Source: DASVDK01 sp036381125 [NCBI: Thermodesulfobacteriota bacterium]
GTDB taxonomy: Bacteria; DASVDK01
Reading direction: 5' to 3'
Assembly: GCA_036381125.1 (NCBI GenBank)
Contig: DASVDK010000332.1
Location: 1 to 27,574, forward strand
Length of the DNA stretch: 27,574 bases
Positions 1 to 7,735 of the stretch are shown in pieces (position 1 is the first letter of the stretch; each line of letters starts with the position of its first letter). The notes under the pieces are model-generated. The model saw only the letters and a program-made list of their open reading frames with translations. It searched no databases and was not told the DNA's origin. Made by a program: the position numbers and the translations under genes.

Positions 1-269
1 GAGATGACCTGGGGCGCGACCGTCAGGCCGCCGCCGGTCTGCTCCACCCGGATGCCCGGTGCGGCGAGGCACAGGGTGGCGAAGGACGTGAGCGGCACCC
101 CGTCCAGGCTGCTGTCGGTGCATCCGACGAGCGTGCCGTCAACCGACCCGCCGGAGGTCGCCCACATCGACACCTCGGGCTGCGGGCCGCCGCCGCCGCC
201 CCCGCCGCCGCAGCCGGCGACGAGCGTCGTGACGAGGAGTGCGAACGCGAGTCGTACGACGGCTGTCAT
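1..269 (-). CDS. Putative lipoprotein, 3' end outside window
   Basis: The gene reads leftwards from an ATG at 267-269 and leaves the window after 89 codons. Residues 1-20 form a lipoprotein signal peptide: a basic start with Arg6, a hydrophobic core, and the lipobox LVAGC with Cys20 as lipidation site. A run of eight glycines follows, a common flexible tether behind a lipidated Cys. The visible mature part is Ser/Thr/Gly-rich with two further cysteines (about positions 46 and 59) and no family I recognise. A CTGGAGAA Shine-Dalgarno sequence sits about 9 bases before the ATG on the minus strand, and a plausible promoter lies further upstream. The protein is probably envelope-anchored; its function is unknown. 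The signal peptide, ribosome site and promoter agree, so I trust that the gene is real despite truncation. Confidence 0.75.
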   Translation of the reverse strand, partial: MTAVVRLAFALLVTTLVAGCGGGGGGGGPQPEVSMWATSGGSVDGTLVGCTDSSLDGVPLTSFATLCLAAPGIRVEQTGGGLTVAPQVI

Positions 270-307
270 GGCGGCGTTCTCCAGAAGCGCTGGCGGCACG
301 CTCCTGG

Positions 308-336
308 ACCATATCCGATACGCCGCTGCCGAGCAA
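308..336 (-). promoter_or_regulatory. Sigma70-like promoter for the lipoprotein gene
   Basis: On the minus strand TTGCTC (331-336) and TATGGT (308-313) are separated by 17 bases. The predicted start near 301 leaves a leader of about 32 bases that contains the gene's Shine-Dalgarno sequence. The position fits well, but each hexamer is only a partial consensus match. Confidence 0.45.
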
Positions 337-485
337 GCCTTTCCTCGGAAGGATGAAAAGTTGTTCTGCGCGCCCGCGCGACTCGCGCAAGAGGTCGAGC
401 GGGGGCGCTCCCTGCGAGGCCGCGCGCAGGACGACGGCGGAAACGTGCGGGGGCGCACGGGCCGGCTGGCCTCGCTTTACAGGAA

Positions 486-491
486 TAGACT
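486..491 (+). promoter_or_regulatory. -10-like element (TAGACT) before first oppA
   Basis: TAGACT lies 40 bases before the oppA start codon in an otherwise GC-rich gap. No convincing -35 hexamer sits 16-18 bases upstream. The same hexamer recurs before another gene at 17038, which supports its being a -10 element in this genome. The rest of 270-531 shows only an imperfect 15-base inverted repeat around 337-352 that could be an operator. Confidence 0.35.
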
Positions 492-531
492 GGAGTTCTA
501 GGCTGCGGCCGTGTTCTGGAGGAAGCTTCCG

Positions 532-2106
532 ATGCGCCGCATCGCGTCCACCCTCGCCGCCGTGCTGGCCGCCGCGTTGCTCGTCCCGTCTCCTGGCCTC
601 GCGGCGAGCGTCTTCCGCATCAGCAACATGACCGAGCCCGAGACGCTCGACCCGGCGCTGGCCAGCGGCGTGCCCGAACACCGGATCATCTCGAGCCTCT
701 TCGAGGGGCTCTACGCGAACGACCCGAAGGACCTCTCGCCGGTGCCGGGCGTCGCGCTCCGGCACACCCTCTCGAAGGACGGCACGGTCTACACCTTCAC
801 CCTCAACCCGCAGGCGAGGTGGACCAACGGCCGCCAGGTGACGGCCGACGACTTCGTCTACGCGTGGGAGCGGGTGCTGAACCCGAAGACCGGCGCCAAG
901 TACGCGCAGCAGCTCTACTACGTGAAGAACGGCGAGGCGTACAACAGGGGGACGATCACCGACTTCGGGCTGGTCGGGGTGAAGGCCCTGAACCAGACGA
1001 CCCTCCAGGTGACGCTCGAGCGGCCGACCGCCTACTTCCTCTACCTCACCACCTTCTACACCCTCTATCCCGTCCCGAAGGAGGCCGTCGAGCGGCACGG
1101 CGCCGACTGGACGAAGCCGGGCCGGATCGTGAGCAACGGCCCCTTCCGGCTCGTCGAGTGGGTGCCGCAGCAGACGCTCGTCCTCGAGAAGAACCCCGGC
1201 TACTGGGACGCCGGGTCGGTCGCTCTCGACCGCGTGGTCTTCGACCCGACGACCGACGTGAACACGGTGGTCAGGCAGTTCCAGGCGGGGGAGACCGATT
1301 GGGTCACGAGCAGCGCCAACCTCCCGGCGGCGCTGGTCGCGGTCTGGAAGGACCGGCCGGAGTACTACGCGGAGCCGTACCTCGGGACCTACTACTTCCG
1401 GATGAACGTCACGAGGCCCCCCCTGAACGACGTCCGGGTCCGCAAGGCGCTCTCCATGGCCATCGACCGCGAGGCGCTCACGCGCAGCGTGACGCGGGCG
1501 GGCGAGATCGCCTCGTCGGCCTTCGTGCCGCGCAACATGCCGAACTACAGCGGCGTGAAGGGGCTCGACTTCGACCCCGCGGAGGCGAAGCGGCTCCTCG
1601 CCGAGGCGGGCTATCCGGGCGGGAAGGGCTTCCCGCCGGTCGAGCTGATGTACAACACGAACGAGCTGCACCGCATCATCACCCAGGCGCTCCAGCAGAT
1701 GTGGAAGCGGCACCTCGGCATCGAGGTGACCCTCACCAACGTCGAGTGGAAGGTCTACCTCGCGCGGATGAAGGCGCTCGACTACCAGATCGCGCGCGCC
1801 GGGTGGATCGGCGACTACGTGGACCCGAACACGTTCCTCGACATGTGGGTCACGGGGGGCGGCAACAACCAGACCGGGTGGGCCAACGCCCGGTACGACG
1901 CGCTGATCCGCAAGGCCGCCGAGACGGTCGACCCCGAGGCGCGCATGAAGACGCTCCGGGAGGCCGAGACGGTCCTGGTCCGGGAGGAGCTGCCGATCGC
2001 GCCGGTCTTCACCTACGTCAGCAAGGGGCTCATCCGGCGGAGCTTCGACGGCTTCCATCCCAACATCCTCGACCAGCACCCGCTCAAGGCGATCCGGCCG
2101 AGGTAG
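532..2106 (+). CDS. oppA: Peptide ABC transporter substrate-binding protein (OppA-like, SBP_bac_5)
   Basis: Extracytoplasmic binding protein that would capture oligopeptides or similar solutes and hand them to the permease pair encoded next. The ATG at 532 is preferred over the in-frame GTG at 511 because GGAGGAAG (518-525) lies just before it and because the protein then begins with a clean signal peptide (MRR, hydrophobic core, cleavage near GLAA at about residue 25). The mature start, with TEPETLDPALASG and FEGLY, and the later YPGGKGFPPVELMYNT segment are typical of the OppA/MppA branch of family 5 binding proteins. The length of 524 residues is normal for the family. It heads the oppA-oppB-oppC string, with an 88-base hairpin-containing gap before oppB. 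The actual ligand cannot be read from the sequence. Confidence 0.9.
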   Translation: MRRIASTLAAVLAAALLVPSPGLAASVFRISNMTEPETLDPALASGVPEHRIISSLFEGLYANDPKDLSPVPGVALRHTLSKDGTVYTFTLNPQARWTNGRQVTADDFVYAWERVLNPKTGAKYAQQLYYVKNGEAYNRGTITDFGLVGVKALNQTTLQVTLERPTAYFLYLTTFYTLYPVPKEAVERHGADWTKPGRIVSNGPFRLVEWVPQQTLVLEKNPGYWDAGSVALDRVVFDPTTDVNTVVRQFQAGETDWVTSSANLPAALVAVWKDRPEYYAEPYLGTYYFRMNVTRPPLNDVRVRKALSMAIDREALTRSVTRAGEIASSAFVPRNMPNYSGVKGLDFDPAEAKRLLAEAGYPGGKGFPPVELMYNTNELHRIITQALQQMWKRHLGIEVTLTNVEWKVYLARMKALDYQIARAGWIGDYVDPNTFLDMWVTGGGNNQTGWANARYDALIRKAAETVDPEARMKTLREAETVLVREELPIAPVFTYVSKGLIRRSFDGFHPNILDQHPLKAIRPR

Positions 2107-2150
2107 GACCGGGCGGCGCCGCGGCGACGACGCTCGAGTAGAATCCCCTC

Positions 2151-2174
2151 GGAGGCCAGGGGCCCGAGGCCTCC
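2151..2174 (+). promoter_or_regulatory. Hairpin between oppA and oppB
   Basis: GGAGGCC (2151-2157) and GGCCTCC (2168-2174) form a perfect 7-bp stem around a 10-base loop that can add a GGG/CCC pairing. It sits just before the oppB ribosome site (AAGGGGG, 2179-2185). Such hairpins between a binding-protein gene and its permease genes often protect the upstream message or damp downstream expression. No U run follows, so it is not a strong terminator. A -10-like TAGAAT lies at 2139-2144. Confidence 0.4.
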
Positions 2175-2194
2175 TCGAAGGGGGTCCAGTTCCG

Positions 2195-3115
2195 ATGCTC
2201 CGCTTCGTCGCCCGGCGGCTCGCCTACGCCCTGCCCGTCCTCTTCGCCGTCGCGACGATCACGTTCTTCATGATGCGGGTGGCGCCGGGCGGCCCGTTCG
2301 ACGCCGAGCGCCGCCTGCCGGACGCCGTCGAGCGGAGCCTCCGGGCGCGCTACCAGCTCGACCGGCCGCTCCTCGAGCAGTACGCGCGCTACATGGCGAA
2401 CGTGCTGCGGGGGGACCTCGGGCCGTCCTTCCGCTACCCGGACCGCACGGTGGGGGAGCTGATCGCCCTCGGGCTGCCGGTGTCGCTCACGCTCGGCCTG
2501 GCGGCGCTGGCCGTGGCGCTCGCCGTCGGGCTGCCGGCCGGGGTGGCGGCGGCGGTGCGGCGCAACCGCGCCGCCGACCACGCGACGATGGGCCTGGCGA
2601 TGCTCGGCGTGTCGGTGCCGAACTTCGTCCTCGGCCCGCTCCTCGTCATCGTCTTCGCCCTCTGGCTCGGCTGGTTGCCGGTGGCGGGGTGGGGGAGCTG
2701 GCGGCACGTGGTGCTGCCGGCCGTGACGCTCGGCCTCTTCTACGCCGCCTTCATCGGCCGGCTCACCCGCGCGGCGATGCTCGAGGTGATCCGGCACGAC
2801 TTCGTCCGGACGGCGCGGGCCAAGGGGGCGCCCGAGCGGCGGGTCGTCTGGCGGCACGCGCTGCGGATCGCGCTCCTGCCGGTGGTCTCCTTCCTCGGGC
2901 CGGCCGCGGCGCGCCTCCTCACCGGCTCGGTCGTCGTGGAGACGATCTTCTCCGTCCCCGGGGTGGGGCGCTACTTCGTCACCGCGGCCCTCAACCGCGA
3001 CTACACGATGGTGCTCGGGACGGCGCTCGTCTACTCGGCGCTCCTCGTCGCCTTCAACCTCCTGGTCGACCTCGCCTACGGCTGGCTCGATCCACGGATC
3101 CGGGAGGGGGCGTGA
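2195..3115 (+). CDS. oppB: Peptide ABC transporter permease (OppB/DppB-like)
   Basis: Inner-membrane permease subunit, 306 residues, the usual size for OppB/DppB. It begins with MLRFVARRLAYALPVLFAV, the typical first membrane helix of this family, followed by a periplasmic segment containing the Y-LDRPLLEQYARY motif and then a block of about five further helices. The cytoplasmic coupling loop (EAA-type) is visible in DFVRTARAKGAPERRVVW, which would contact an ATPase. The ATG at 2195 follows AAGGGGG at a suitable distance. It pairs with the oppC product encoded 52 bases downstream. No ATPase genes are linked to this set, so it may use the OppD/OppF pair of the second cluster; that is an inference. 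Confidence 0.92.
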   Translation: MLRFVARRLAYALPVLFAVATITFFMMRVAPGGPFDAERRLPDAVERSLRARYQLDRPLLEQYARYMANVLRGDLGPSFRYPDRTVGELIALGLPVSLTLGLAALAVALAVGLPAGVAAAVRRNRAADHATMGLAMLGVSVPNFVLGPLLVIVFALWLGWLPVAGWGSWRHVVLPAVTLGLFYAAFIGRLTRAAMLEVIRHDFVRTARAKGAPERRVVWRHALRIALLPVVSFLGPAAARLLTGSVVVETIFSVPGVGRYFVTAALNRDYTMVLGTALVYSALLVAFNLLVDLAYGWLDPRIREGA

Positions 3116-3167
3116 GCCCCCGACAGGGGCGAGCGGCCGCGGGCCGCGAGCCGTTGGAGGCAGGGGC

Positions 3168-4073
3168 GTGACGGTCCGGGTGGAGCCCCTGCCCGCGGCG
3201 GCCGCCGCCGAGTCGCGCCCCGCGCCGTCGGCGCTCGGCCGCCTCGCCGCCAACCGGGCCGCCCTCCTGTCGGCCGCCGGCCTCCTGCTCCTCGTCGCCG
3301 CCGCGCTCCTCGCCCCCTGGATCGCGCCGTACCCGTACGACGCCACCGACCTGGCGCTCGGCGCGTCGCCCCCCTCGGCGGCCCACTGGCTCGGCACCGA
3401 CGAGCTGGGGCGCGACCTCCTCACCCGCCTCCTCTACGGCGCGCGGGTCTCGCTCGCCGTCGGCGCCGCCGCCACCGTCGTGAGCCTCACCATCGGCGTC
3501 GTGTACGGCGCGATTGCCGGCTACGCGGGCGGCCGCGTGGACCAGGTGATGATGCGCGTCGTCGACGTCCTCTACGGCCTGCCGTTCATCATCTTCGTCA
3601 TCATCCTCATGGTGCTCGTCGGCCGCAGCGTCGTGAACCTCTTCCTCGCGCTCGGCGCCGTCGAGTGGCTCACGCTCGCCCGCATCACGCGCGGGCAGGT
3701 CCTCGCGCTCAAGGCGCGGCCGTTCGTCGAGGGCGCGCGCGCCCTCGGCGCCTCGCCATGGCGGCTCCTCTTGCGGCACCTCCTGCCGAACGGCATCGCC
3801 CCGATCGTCGTGTACGCGACCCTCAAGGTGCCGGACGTGATGCTCGACGAGGCCTTCCTCTCCTTCCTCGGCCTCGGCGTCCAGCCCCCCATGGCCTCCT
3901 GGGGGTCGCTCGCCGCCGAGGGAGCGGTGGCGATGGAGGTCTACCCCTGGCTCCTCCTCTTTCCCGGGCTCGCCCTGGCCTCGACGCTCCTCGCCCTCAA
4001 CTTCCTCGGCGACGGGCTGCGCGACGCGCTCGACCCCCACCACGACGAGGGCCGGCTCGAGGCGGGAGGGTGA
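3168..4073 (+). CDS. oppC: Peptide ABC transporter permease (OppC/DppC-like)
   Basis: Second permease subunit, 301 residues, with an N-terminal cytoplasmic stretch, a first helix around residues 35-55, the family signature AAHWLGTDELGRDLL, and a coupling loop beginning PFVEGARALGASPWR. The GTG start at 3168 has GGAGG seven bases upstream (3156-3160). The C-terminus, GDGLRDALDPHH..., is the standard OppC ending. Its last 60 or so coding bases plus the stop are duplicated about 790 bases downstream, beyond the toxin-antitoxin genes. The downstream copy lacks one of the two adjacent His codons. The paralogue at 7736 shares the same domain order and motifs. Confidence 0.92.
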   Translation: MTVRVEPLPAAAAAESRPAPSALGRLAANRAALLSAAGLLLLVAAALLAPWIAPYPYDATDLALGASPPSAAHWLGTDELGRDLLTRLLYGARVSLAVGAAATVVSLTIGVVYGAIAGYAGGRVDQVMMRVVDVLYGLPFIIFVIILMVLVGRSVVNLFLALGAVEWLTLARITRGQVLALKARPFVEGARALGASPWRLLLRHLLPNGIAPIVVYATLKVPDVMLDEAFLSFLGLGVQPPMASWGSLAAEGAVAMEVYPWLLLFPGLALASTLLALNFLGDGLRDALDPHHDEGRLEAGG

Positions 4074-4078
4074 GACGC
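4006..4078 (+). repeat. Direct repeat, copy 1 (3' end of oppC)
   Basis: This 73-base stretch covers the last codons of oppC, its stop and a few bases beyond. It is identical to 4800-4869 apart from one extra CAC triplet. Together the two copies bracket the toxin-antitoxin module, an arrangement like that of elements inserted at gene 3' ends. Confidence 0.9.
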
Positions 4079-4099
4079 GGCTCGGTGTATGGCGGCACG

Positions 4100-4112
4100 C
4101 GGAGCGGCTCCG
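4100..4112 (+). promoter_or_regulatory. 13-bp palindrome upstream of antitoxin gene
   Basis: CGGAGC and GCTCCG form perfect 6-base arms around a single central G, about 40 bases before the antitoxin start. Toxin-antitoxin operons are usually repressed by the antitoxin at such a palindrome. The location supports this, but the operator role is inferred. A -10-like TACCCT follows at 4118-4123 without a clear -35. Confidence 0.35.
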
Positions 4113-4151
4113 AGCGCTACCCTTGAACCGACAGGCCAAGGAGGCTCGTAC

Positions 4152-4409
4152 ATGACCCAGGACGCAACACCGGCAATCCCGGCCTGGCAGGACCGCATCG
4201 CCGTCGATCCGGCCGTCCTCGCCGGCAAGCCGGTGATCAAGGGCACGAGGCTTGCCGTCGAGTTCGTCGTCGAGCTGCTTGCGCAGGGCTGGACGCACGC
4301 CGAGGTCATCGAGAACTATCCGGGGGTAACCGAGGAGGACCTCAGGGCCTGTCTCGCCTATGCCAGCGAGCGGCTGCGTTCCGAGAAGGTGTATCCCCTC
4401 CAGGCCTGA
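4152..4409 (+). CDS. DUF433 antitoxin
   Basis: Small protein of 85 residues carrying the DUF433 signature: an acidic start (DRIAVDPAVLAGKPVIKGTR), then the LAVEFVVELLAQGWTHAEVIENYPGVTEEDLRACLAYA helix-turn-helix-like region, which binds DNA in known VapB-like relatives. The ATG at 4152 is chosen because AAGGAGG (4138-4144) sits seven bases before it; an upstream in-frame start at 4089 has no ribosome site. The gene ends five bases before the DUF5615 gene. DUF433/DUF5615 pairs are a recognised type II toxin-antitoxin arrangement, so it likely neutralises the toxin and autorepresses the pair. The module interrupts the spacing between two peptide-transporter clusters and is flanked by direct repeats. 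Confidence 0.88.
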   Translation: MTQDATPAIPAWQDRIAVDPAVLAGKPVIKGTRLAVEFVVELLAQGWTHAEVIENYPGVTEEDLRACLAYASERLRSEKVYPLQA

Positions 4410-4414
4410 GACCG

Positions 4415-4792
4415 GTGCGGCTCCTGGCGGACGAGAACTTCCCACGGGTAGCCGTTGACGCCCTGGTGGCGCGCGGTCACGACGTGCTCTGGGCGCGAAG
4501 GGCCATGCCCGGCGCCGCCGATTCGGAGGTCCTGGCCCGTGCGACGGCGGAGCAGCGTATCCTGATCACGTTCGACAAGGACTTCGGGGAGTTGGGCTTC
4601 AGATCAGGCCTCCCGAGCTCGTCCGGGATCGTCCTGTTCCGCCTGTCGCCTTCCTCTCCCTCGCGCGTCGCGGACGTCGCCGTGCTCGTCCTCGAGAGCC
4701 GGGACGACTGGGCGGGACACTTCAGTGTCGTCGAGGCCGATCGCGTCCGAATGACCGCTCTGCCGGGCAGTAAGGGCCGCGCAGAACGTTAG
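4415..4792 (+). CDS. DUF5615 PIN-like toxin
   Basis: Protein of 125 residues with the DUF5615 (PIN-like, Mut7-C-related) pattern: MRLLADENFP at the N-terminus with Asp6-Glu7, then GHDVLWAR, and the second acidic block ITFDKDFGEL with Asp54 and Asp56. These acidic residues correspond to the metal-binding site of PIN-type ribonucleases, so a ribonuclease toxin is the likely role; activity is inferred from the family. It starts at a GTG five bases after the antitoxin stop without its own clear Shine-Dalgarno sequence, indicating translational coupling. The last residues (GSKGRAER) may be non-conserved. Eight bases after its stop comes the second copy of the oppC-tail repeat. Confidence 0.88.
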   Translation: MRLLADENFPRVAVDALVARGHDVLWARRAMPGAADSEVLARATAEQRILITFDKDFGELGFRSGLPSSSGIVLFRLSPSSPSRVADVAVLVLESRDDWAGHFSVVEADRVRMTALPGSKGRAER

Positions 4793-4799
4793 CCGCTCG

Positions 4800-4869
4800 T
4801 CGGCGACGGGCTGCGCGACGCGCTCGACCCCCACGACGAGGGCCGGCTCGAGGCGGGAGGGTGAGACGC
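4800..4869 (+). repeat. Direct repeat, copy 2 (oppC-tail remnant)
   Basis: Seventy bases matching 4006-4078 except for loss of one CAC triplet. In frame it still encodes GDGLRDALDPHDEGRLEAGG and a stop, that is, a detached oppC C-terminus without a gene in front. It could be the original end of oppC displaced by an insertion, or a duplicated copy. Confidence 0.9.
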
Positions 4870-4921
4870 AACCTCTCCCGAGGCGCCTGCGCGTGGTCCT
4901 CCGGCCGGTCGACGCCCTTCC

Positions 4922-4950
4922 TTGACCCAAAACGCCTTTCTATTTAGTAT
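4922..4950 (+). promoter_or_regulatory. Sigma70-like promoter for opp-amidase-puuD-pot string
   Basis: TTGACC (4922-4927) and TAGTAT (4945-4950) are 17 bases apart inside an AT-rich island that stands out from the GC-rich surroundings. This is the best consensus promoter in the window. The leader to the next start codon is about 160 bases, GC-rich, and carries an 11-base palindrome CTCTTTAAGAG at 5087-5097 that might be an operator. The rest of 4793-5117 holds only the repeat copy 2. Confidence 0.65.
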
Positions 4951-5117
4951 TTGGGCAATTTCCCGGGACCTCGATGGACCCTGCCGGTGGCGGCGAACGG
5001 CGCCGCGGCCCGGCCGGCGTCCCCGCGGGCGTGTGCGTGCCGGATGCCGGGCGCGCCGGCCCTGCCCCGGGAAGGTTCACGCACGTCTCTTTAAGAGTGA
5101 TAGTGGAGGAGCAGGAG

Positions 5118-6716
5118 ATGTCCACGGGGTTCAGGCGTCTCGCCGCCGGGCTGGCCGCCGTCGCGACGATCGCCCTCGGGTTCACCGTTGCTCTACCCGC
5201 CGACGCGCAGGAGATGCGCCGGGGCGGCACCCTCGTCTACGGCAAGCCGAAGGACGCCGTCAAGCTCGACCCGCAGAACGTCACGGACGGCGAGTCGTTC
5301 GACGTGACGCGCCACATCTTCGAGAACCTCGTCCAGTTCGTGGACGAGAAGACCGAGGTCCGGCCGGGGCTCGCCGAGTCCTGGAGCGTGTCGAACGACG
5401 GCAAGACCTGGACGTTCAAGCTGCGGCGCGGCGTCAAGTTCCACGACGGGACCCCCTTCAACGCCCAGGCGGTCGTCTTCAACTTCGAGCGGATGGCGTA
5501 CGAGAACAACCCGTACCACAAGGGGCCGTTCTCGTACTACGCGTCCTTCTTCAACGGCTACCCCGGCGACCTCGAGAAGGTCTACGCCGCCGACGAGCAC
5601 ACGGTCGTCTTCCAGCTCAAGAAGCCGATCGCGCCGTTCCTCTCGAACCTCGCGACCTCCTCGTTCGGCATCATGAGCCCCGAGTCGGTCAAGAAGTACG
5701 GCGACGACATCTTCAAGAACCCGGTCGGCACCGGCCCCTTCAAGTTCGTCGAGTGGGTGCCCAACGAGCGCCTGGTCCTGGAGAAGAACAAGGACTACTG
5801 GGACAGGGGCAAGCCGATCCTCGACCGGATCATCTTCCGCACGATCCCGGAGAACTCGGTGCGCGTGCTCGAGCTGGAGAAGGGCTCGATCCACGTGATG
5901 CACGGCTTCGACACCGACCAGGCGCTCCGCATCCGCCAGAACAAGGACCTCAAGCTCTACACCCAGACCGGCATGAACGTCGGCTACCTGGCGATGCAGA
6001 CCGAGAAGAAGCCGTTCGACGACAAGCGGGTCCGCCAGGCGATCAACATGGCGGTCAACAAGCAGGCGCTCGTCAAGGCCCTCTACGGCGAGTTCGGCAA
6101 CGCCGCCAAGAACCCGATGCCGCCGGTGCTCTGGGGCTACAACGACGCCGTGCAGGACTACCCGTACGACCCGGATCGGGCGAAGAAGCTCCTGGCCGAC
6201 GCGGGCTACCCGAACGGGTTCAAGTCGGAGCTCTGGGCCATGCCGGTCGCGCGGCCGTACATGCCCGACGCGCGCAAGGCCGCCGAGGCGCTCCAGGCCG
6301 ACCTCCGGAAGATCGGCGTCGAGACCGAGATCGTGACCATGGACTGGGGCGTCTACCTCGAGCGGACCAAGAAGGGCGACTACAACGGCCTCGCCCTCCT
6401 CGGCTGGACCGGCGACAACGGCGACCCGGACAACTTCATCTTCACCCTCCTCGGCGGGCCGTCGCGCGGCGGCAACAACATCGCCCAGTACCGCAACCCG
6501 AAGGTCGACGAGCTGCTCCTCAGGGCGCAGACCCTCACCGACCAGAAGGAGCGGGCGAAGCTGTACGAGCAGGCCCAGGTCCTCATCAAGGAGGACGCCC
6601 CCTGGGTGCCGCTCGTCCACTCGACCCAGCTCGGCGCCAGCCGCGCGAACGTCGTGAACTACAAGCTCCACCCGGTCGGCGCGCACCTGCTGATCAACGT
6701 CGGGTTCGCGAAGTAG
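5118..6716 (+). CDS. Peptide ABC transporter substrate-binding protein (DppA/OppA-like)
   Basis: Binding protein of 532 residues that heads the second transporter. The ATG at 5118 follows GGAGG at 5105-5109 and gives a clear signal peptide (MSTGFRR, hydrophobic core, cleavage near PADA-Q at about residue 30). The longer in-frame reading from 4974 lacks a ribosome site and would bury that signal. The mature start RRGGTLVYGKPKDAVKLDP, the FHDGTPFNAQAVVFNFER motif and VGTGPFKFVEWVPNE are diagnostic of family 5 dipeptide/oligopeptide binding proteins. The first permease gene follows after 12 bases. It is only a distant relative of the binding protein at 532, so the two systems probably take different substrates. 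Confidence 0.92.
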   Translation: MSTGFRRLAAGLAAVATIALGFTVALPADAQEMRRGGTLVYGKPKDAVKLDPQNVTDGESFDVTRHIFENLVQFVDEKTEVRPGLAESWSVSNDGKTWTFKLRRGVKFHDGTPFNAQAVVFNFERMAYENNPYHKGPFSYYASFFNGYPGDLEKVYAADEHTVVFQLKKPIAPFLSNLATSSFGIMSPESVKKYGDDIFKNPVGTGPFKFVEWVPNERLVLEKNKDYWDRGKPILDRIIFRTIPENSVRVLELEKGSIHVMHGFDTDQALRIRQNKDLKLYTQTGMNVGYLAMQTEKKPFDDKRVRQAINMAVNKQALVKALYGEFGNAAKNPMPPVLWGYNDAVQDYPYDPDRAKKLLADAGYPNGFKSELWAMPVARPYMPDARKAAEALQADLRKIGVETEIVTMDWGVYLERTKKGDYNGLALLGWTGDNGDPDNFIFTLLGGPSRGGNNIAQYRNPKVDELLLRAQTLTDQKERAKLYEQAQVLIKEDAPWVPLVHSTQLGASRANVVNYKLHPVGAHLLINVGFAK

Positions 6717-6728
6717 AGACGGGGGCCG

Positions 6729-7733
6729 ATGCTCCAGTTCATAGGACGTCGGCTCCTCGCCCTCGTCCCGGTGCTCCTCGGGGTCACGTTCGTCGCGTTC
6801 TACGCGATGTACCTGACCCCGGGGGACCCGGCCCTCCTCATCCTCGGCGAGCGGGCGACGCAGGAGCGGGTCGACGCGCTTCGCCGCGAGCTCGACCTCG
6901 ACAAGCCGTTCCTCGTGCAGTACGGTACGTTCCTTGCCAGGCTCGCCCAGGGGAACCTGGGCCGCTCGACCCAGACCAACAACCCCGTGATCGAGGACAT
7001 CGCCCAGCGCTTCCCGGCCACGATCGAGCTGACCCTCGCGGCCATGGTCGTGGCGTGCGTCGTCGGCATCACGGCCGGCGTCGTCTCGGCCGTCCGGCAG
7101 TACAGCGCCTTCGACTACGCGGCCATGGTCGGGTCGCTGGTCGGGGTCTCCATGCCGATCTTCTGGCTCGGCTTCGTCCTCATGCTCGTCTTCTCCCTGA
7201 GGCTCGACTGGCTGCCGCTGTCGGGCCGCTACGACGTCGCCCTCTACTTCCCCCGCGTGACGAACTTCGTGCTGATCGACAGCCTCCTCGACGGCAACCG
7301 GGAGGCGTTCGTGAGCGGCCTCAAGCACCTGGTGCTGCCGGCCGTGACGCTGTCGACCGTGCCCATGGCGATCATCGCGCGGATGACCCGCTCCGCCATG
7401 CTCGAGGTCATGCGGCAGGACTTCGTCCGCACCGCCCGCGCCAAGGGGCTGGGGGGCTTCCCGGTGGTCCTGAAGCACGCGCTGCGCAACGCCTTCATTC
7501 CGGTGCTGACGGTCATCGGCCTGCAGTTCGGCCTCCTGCTCGGCGGCGCCATCCTCACCGAGACGGTCTTCGCCTGGCCGGGGGTCGGGCGCCTGACGCT
7601 CGAGGCGATCTACACCCGCGACTACCCGCTGATCCGCGGGTGCGTCCTCGTCGTGGCCACCACCTTCGTCCTCATCAACCTGCTGGTCGACCTTCTCTAC
7701 GCGGTGATCGACCCGCGGATCCGGGTCGGCTAG
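6729..7733 (+). CDS. Peptide ABC transporter permease (DppB/OppB-like)
   Basis: Permease subunit of 334 residues, opening MLQFIGRRLLALVPVLLGVTF as in DppB/OppB. The periplasmic LDLDKPFLVQYGTFLARL segment, about six membrane helices and the coupling loop DFVRTARAKGLGGFPVVLKH are all present. It is somewhat longer than the paralogue at 2195 because of an insertion before the coupling loop (around NFVLIDSLLDGNREAFVSG), a feature common in DppB. The ATG at 6729 comes 12 bases after the binding-protein stop with only a modest GGGGG-type ribosome site. Two bases separate its stop from the next gene's GTG, so it is translated in step with its partner permease. Confidence 0.92.
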   Translation: MLQFIGRRLLALVPVLLGVTFVAFYAMYLTPGDPALLILGERATQERVDALRRELDLDKPFLVQYGTFLARLAQGNLGRSTQTNNPVIEDIAQRFPATIELTLAAMVVACVVGITAGVVSAVRQYSAFDYAAMVGSLVGVSMPIFWLGFVLMLVFSLRLDWLPLSGRYDVALYFPRVTNFVLIDSLLDGNREAFVSGLKHLVLPAVTLSTVPMAIIARMTRSAMLEVMRQDFVRTARAKGLGGFPVVLKHALRNAFIPVLTVIGLQFGLLLGGAILTETVFAWPGVGRLTLEAIYTRDYPLIRGCVLVVATTFVLINLLVDLLYAVIDPRIRVG

Positions 7734-7735
7734 GC

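Noticed and set aside
139-2079. 646-codon open frame on the minus strand opposite oppA
   Set aside because: The protein is Arg/Asp/Val/Leu-rich nonsense typical of the complement of GC-rich codons, while the + strand carries a clear binding protein with signal peptide and ribosome site.
4079-4799. Insertion sequence or prophage around the toxin-antitoxin genes
   Set aside because: No transposase, integrase or terminal inverted repeats are present; only the direct repeats of the oppC end.
5193-7478. 761-codon minus-strand open frame, and similar ones at 10252-12282 and 25669-27567
   Set aside because: They run antisense across two or more well-identified genes, ignore gene boundaries and match no family; high third-position GC removes stop codons.
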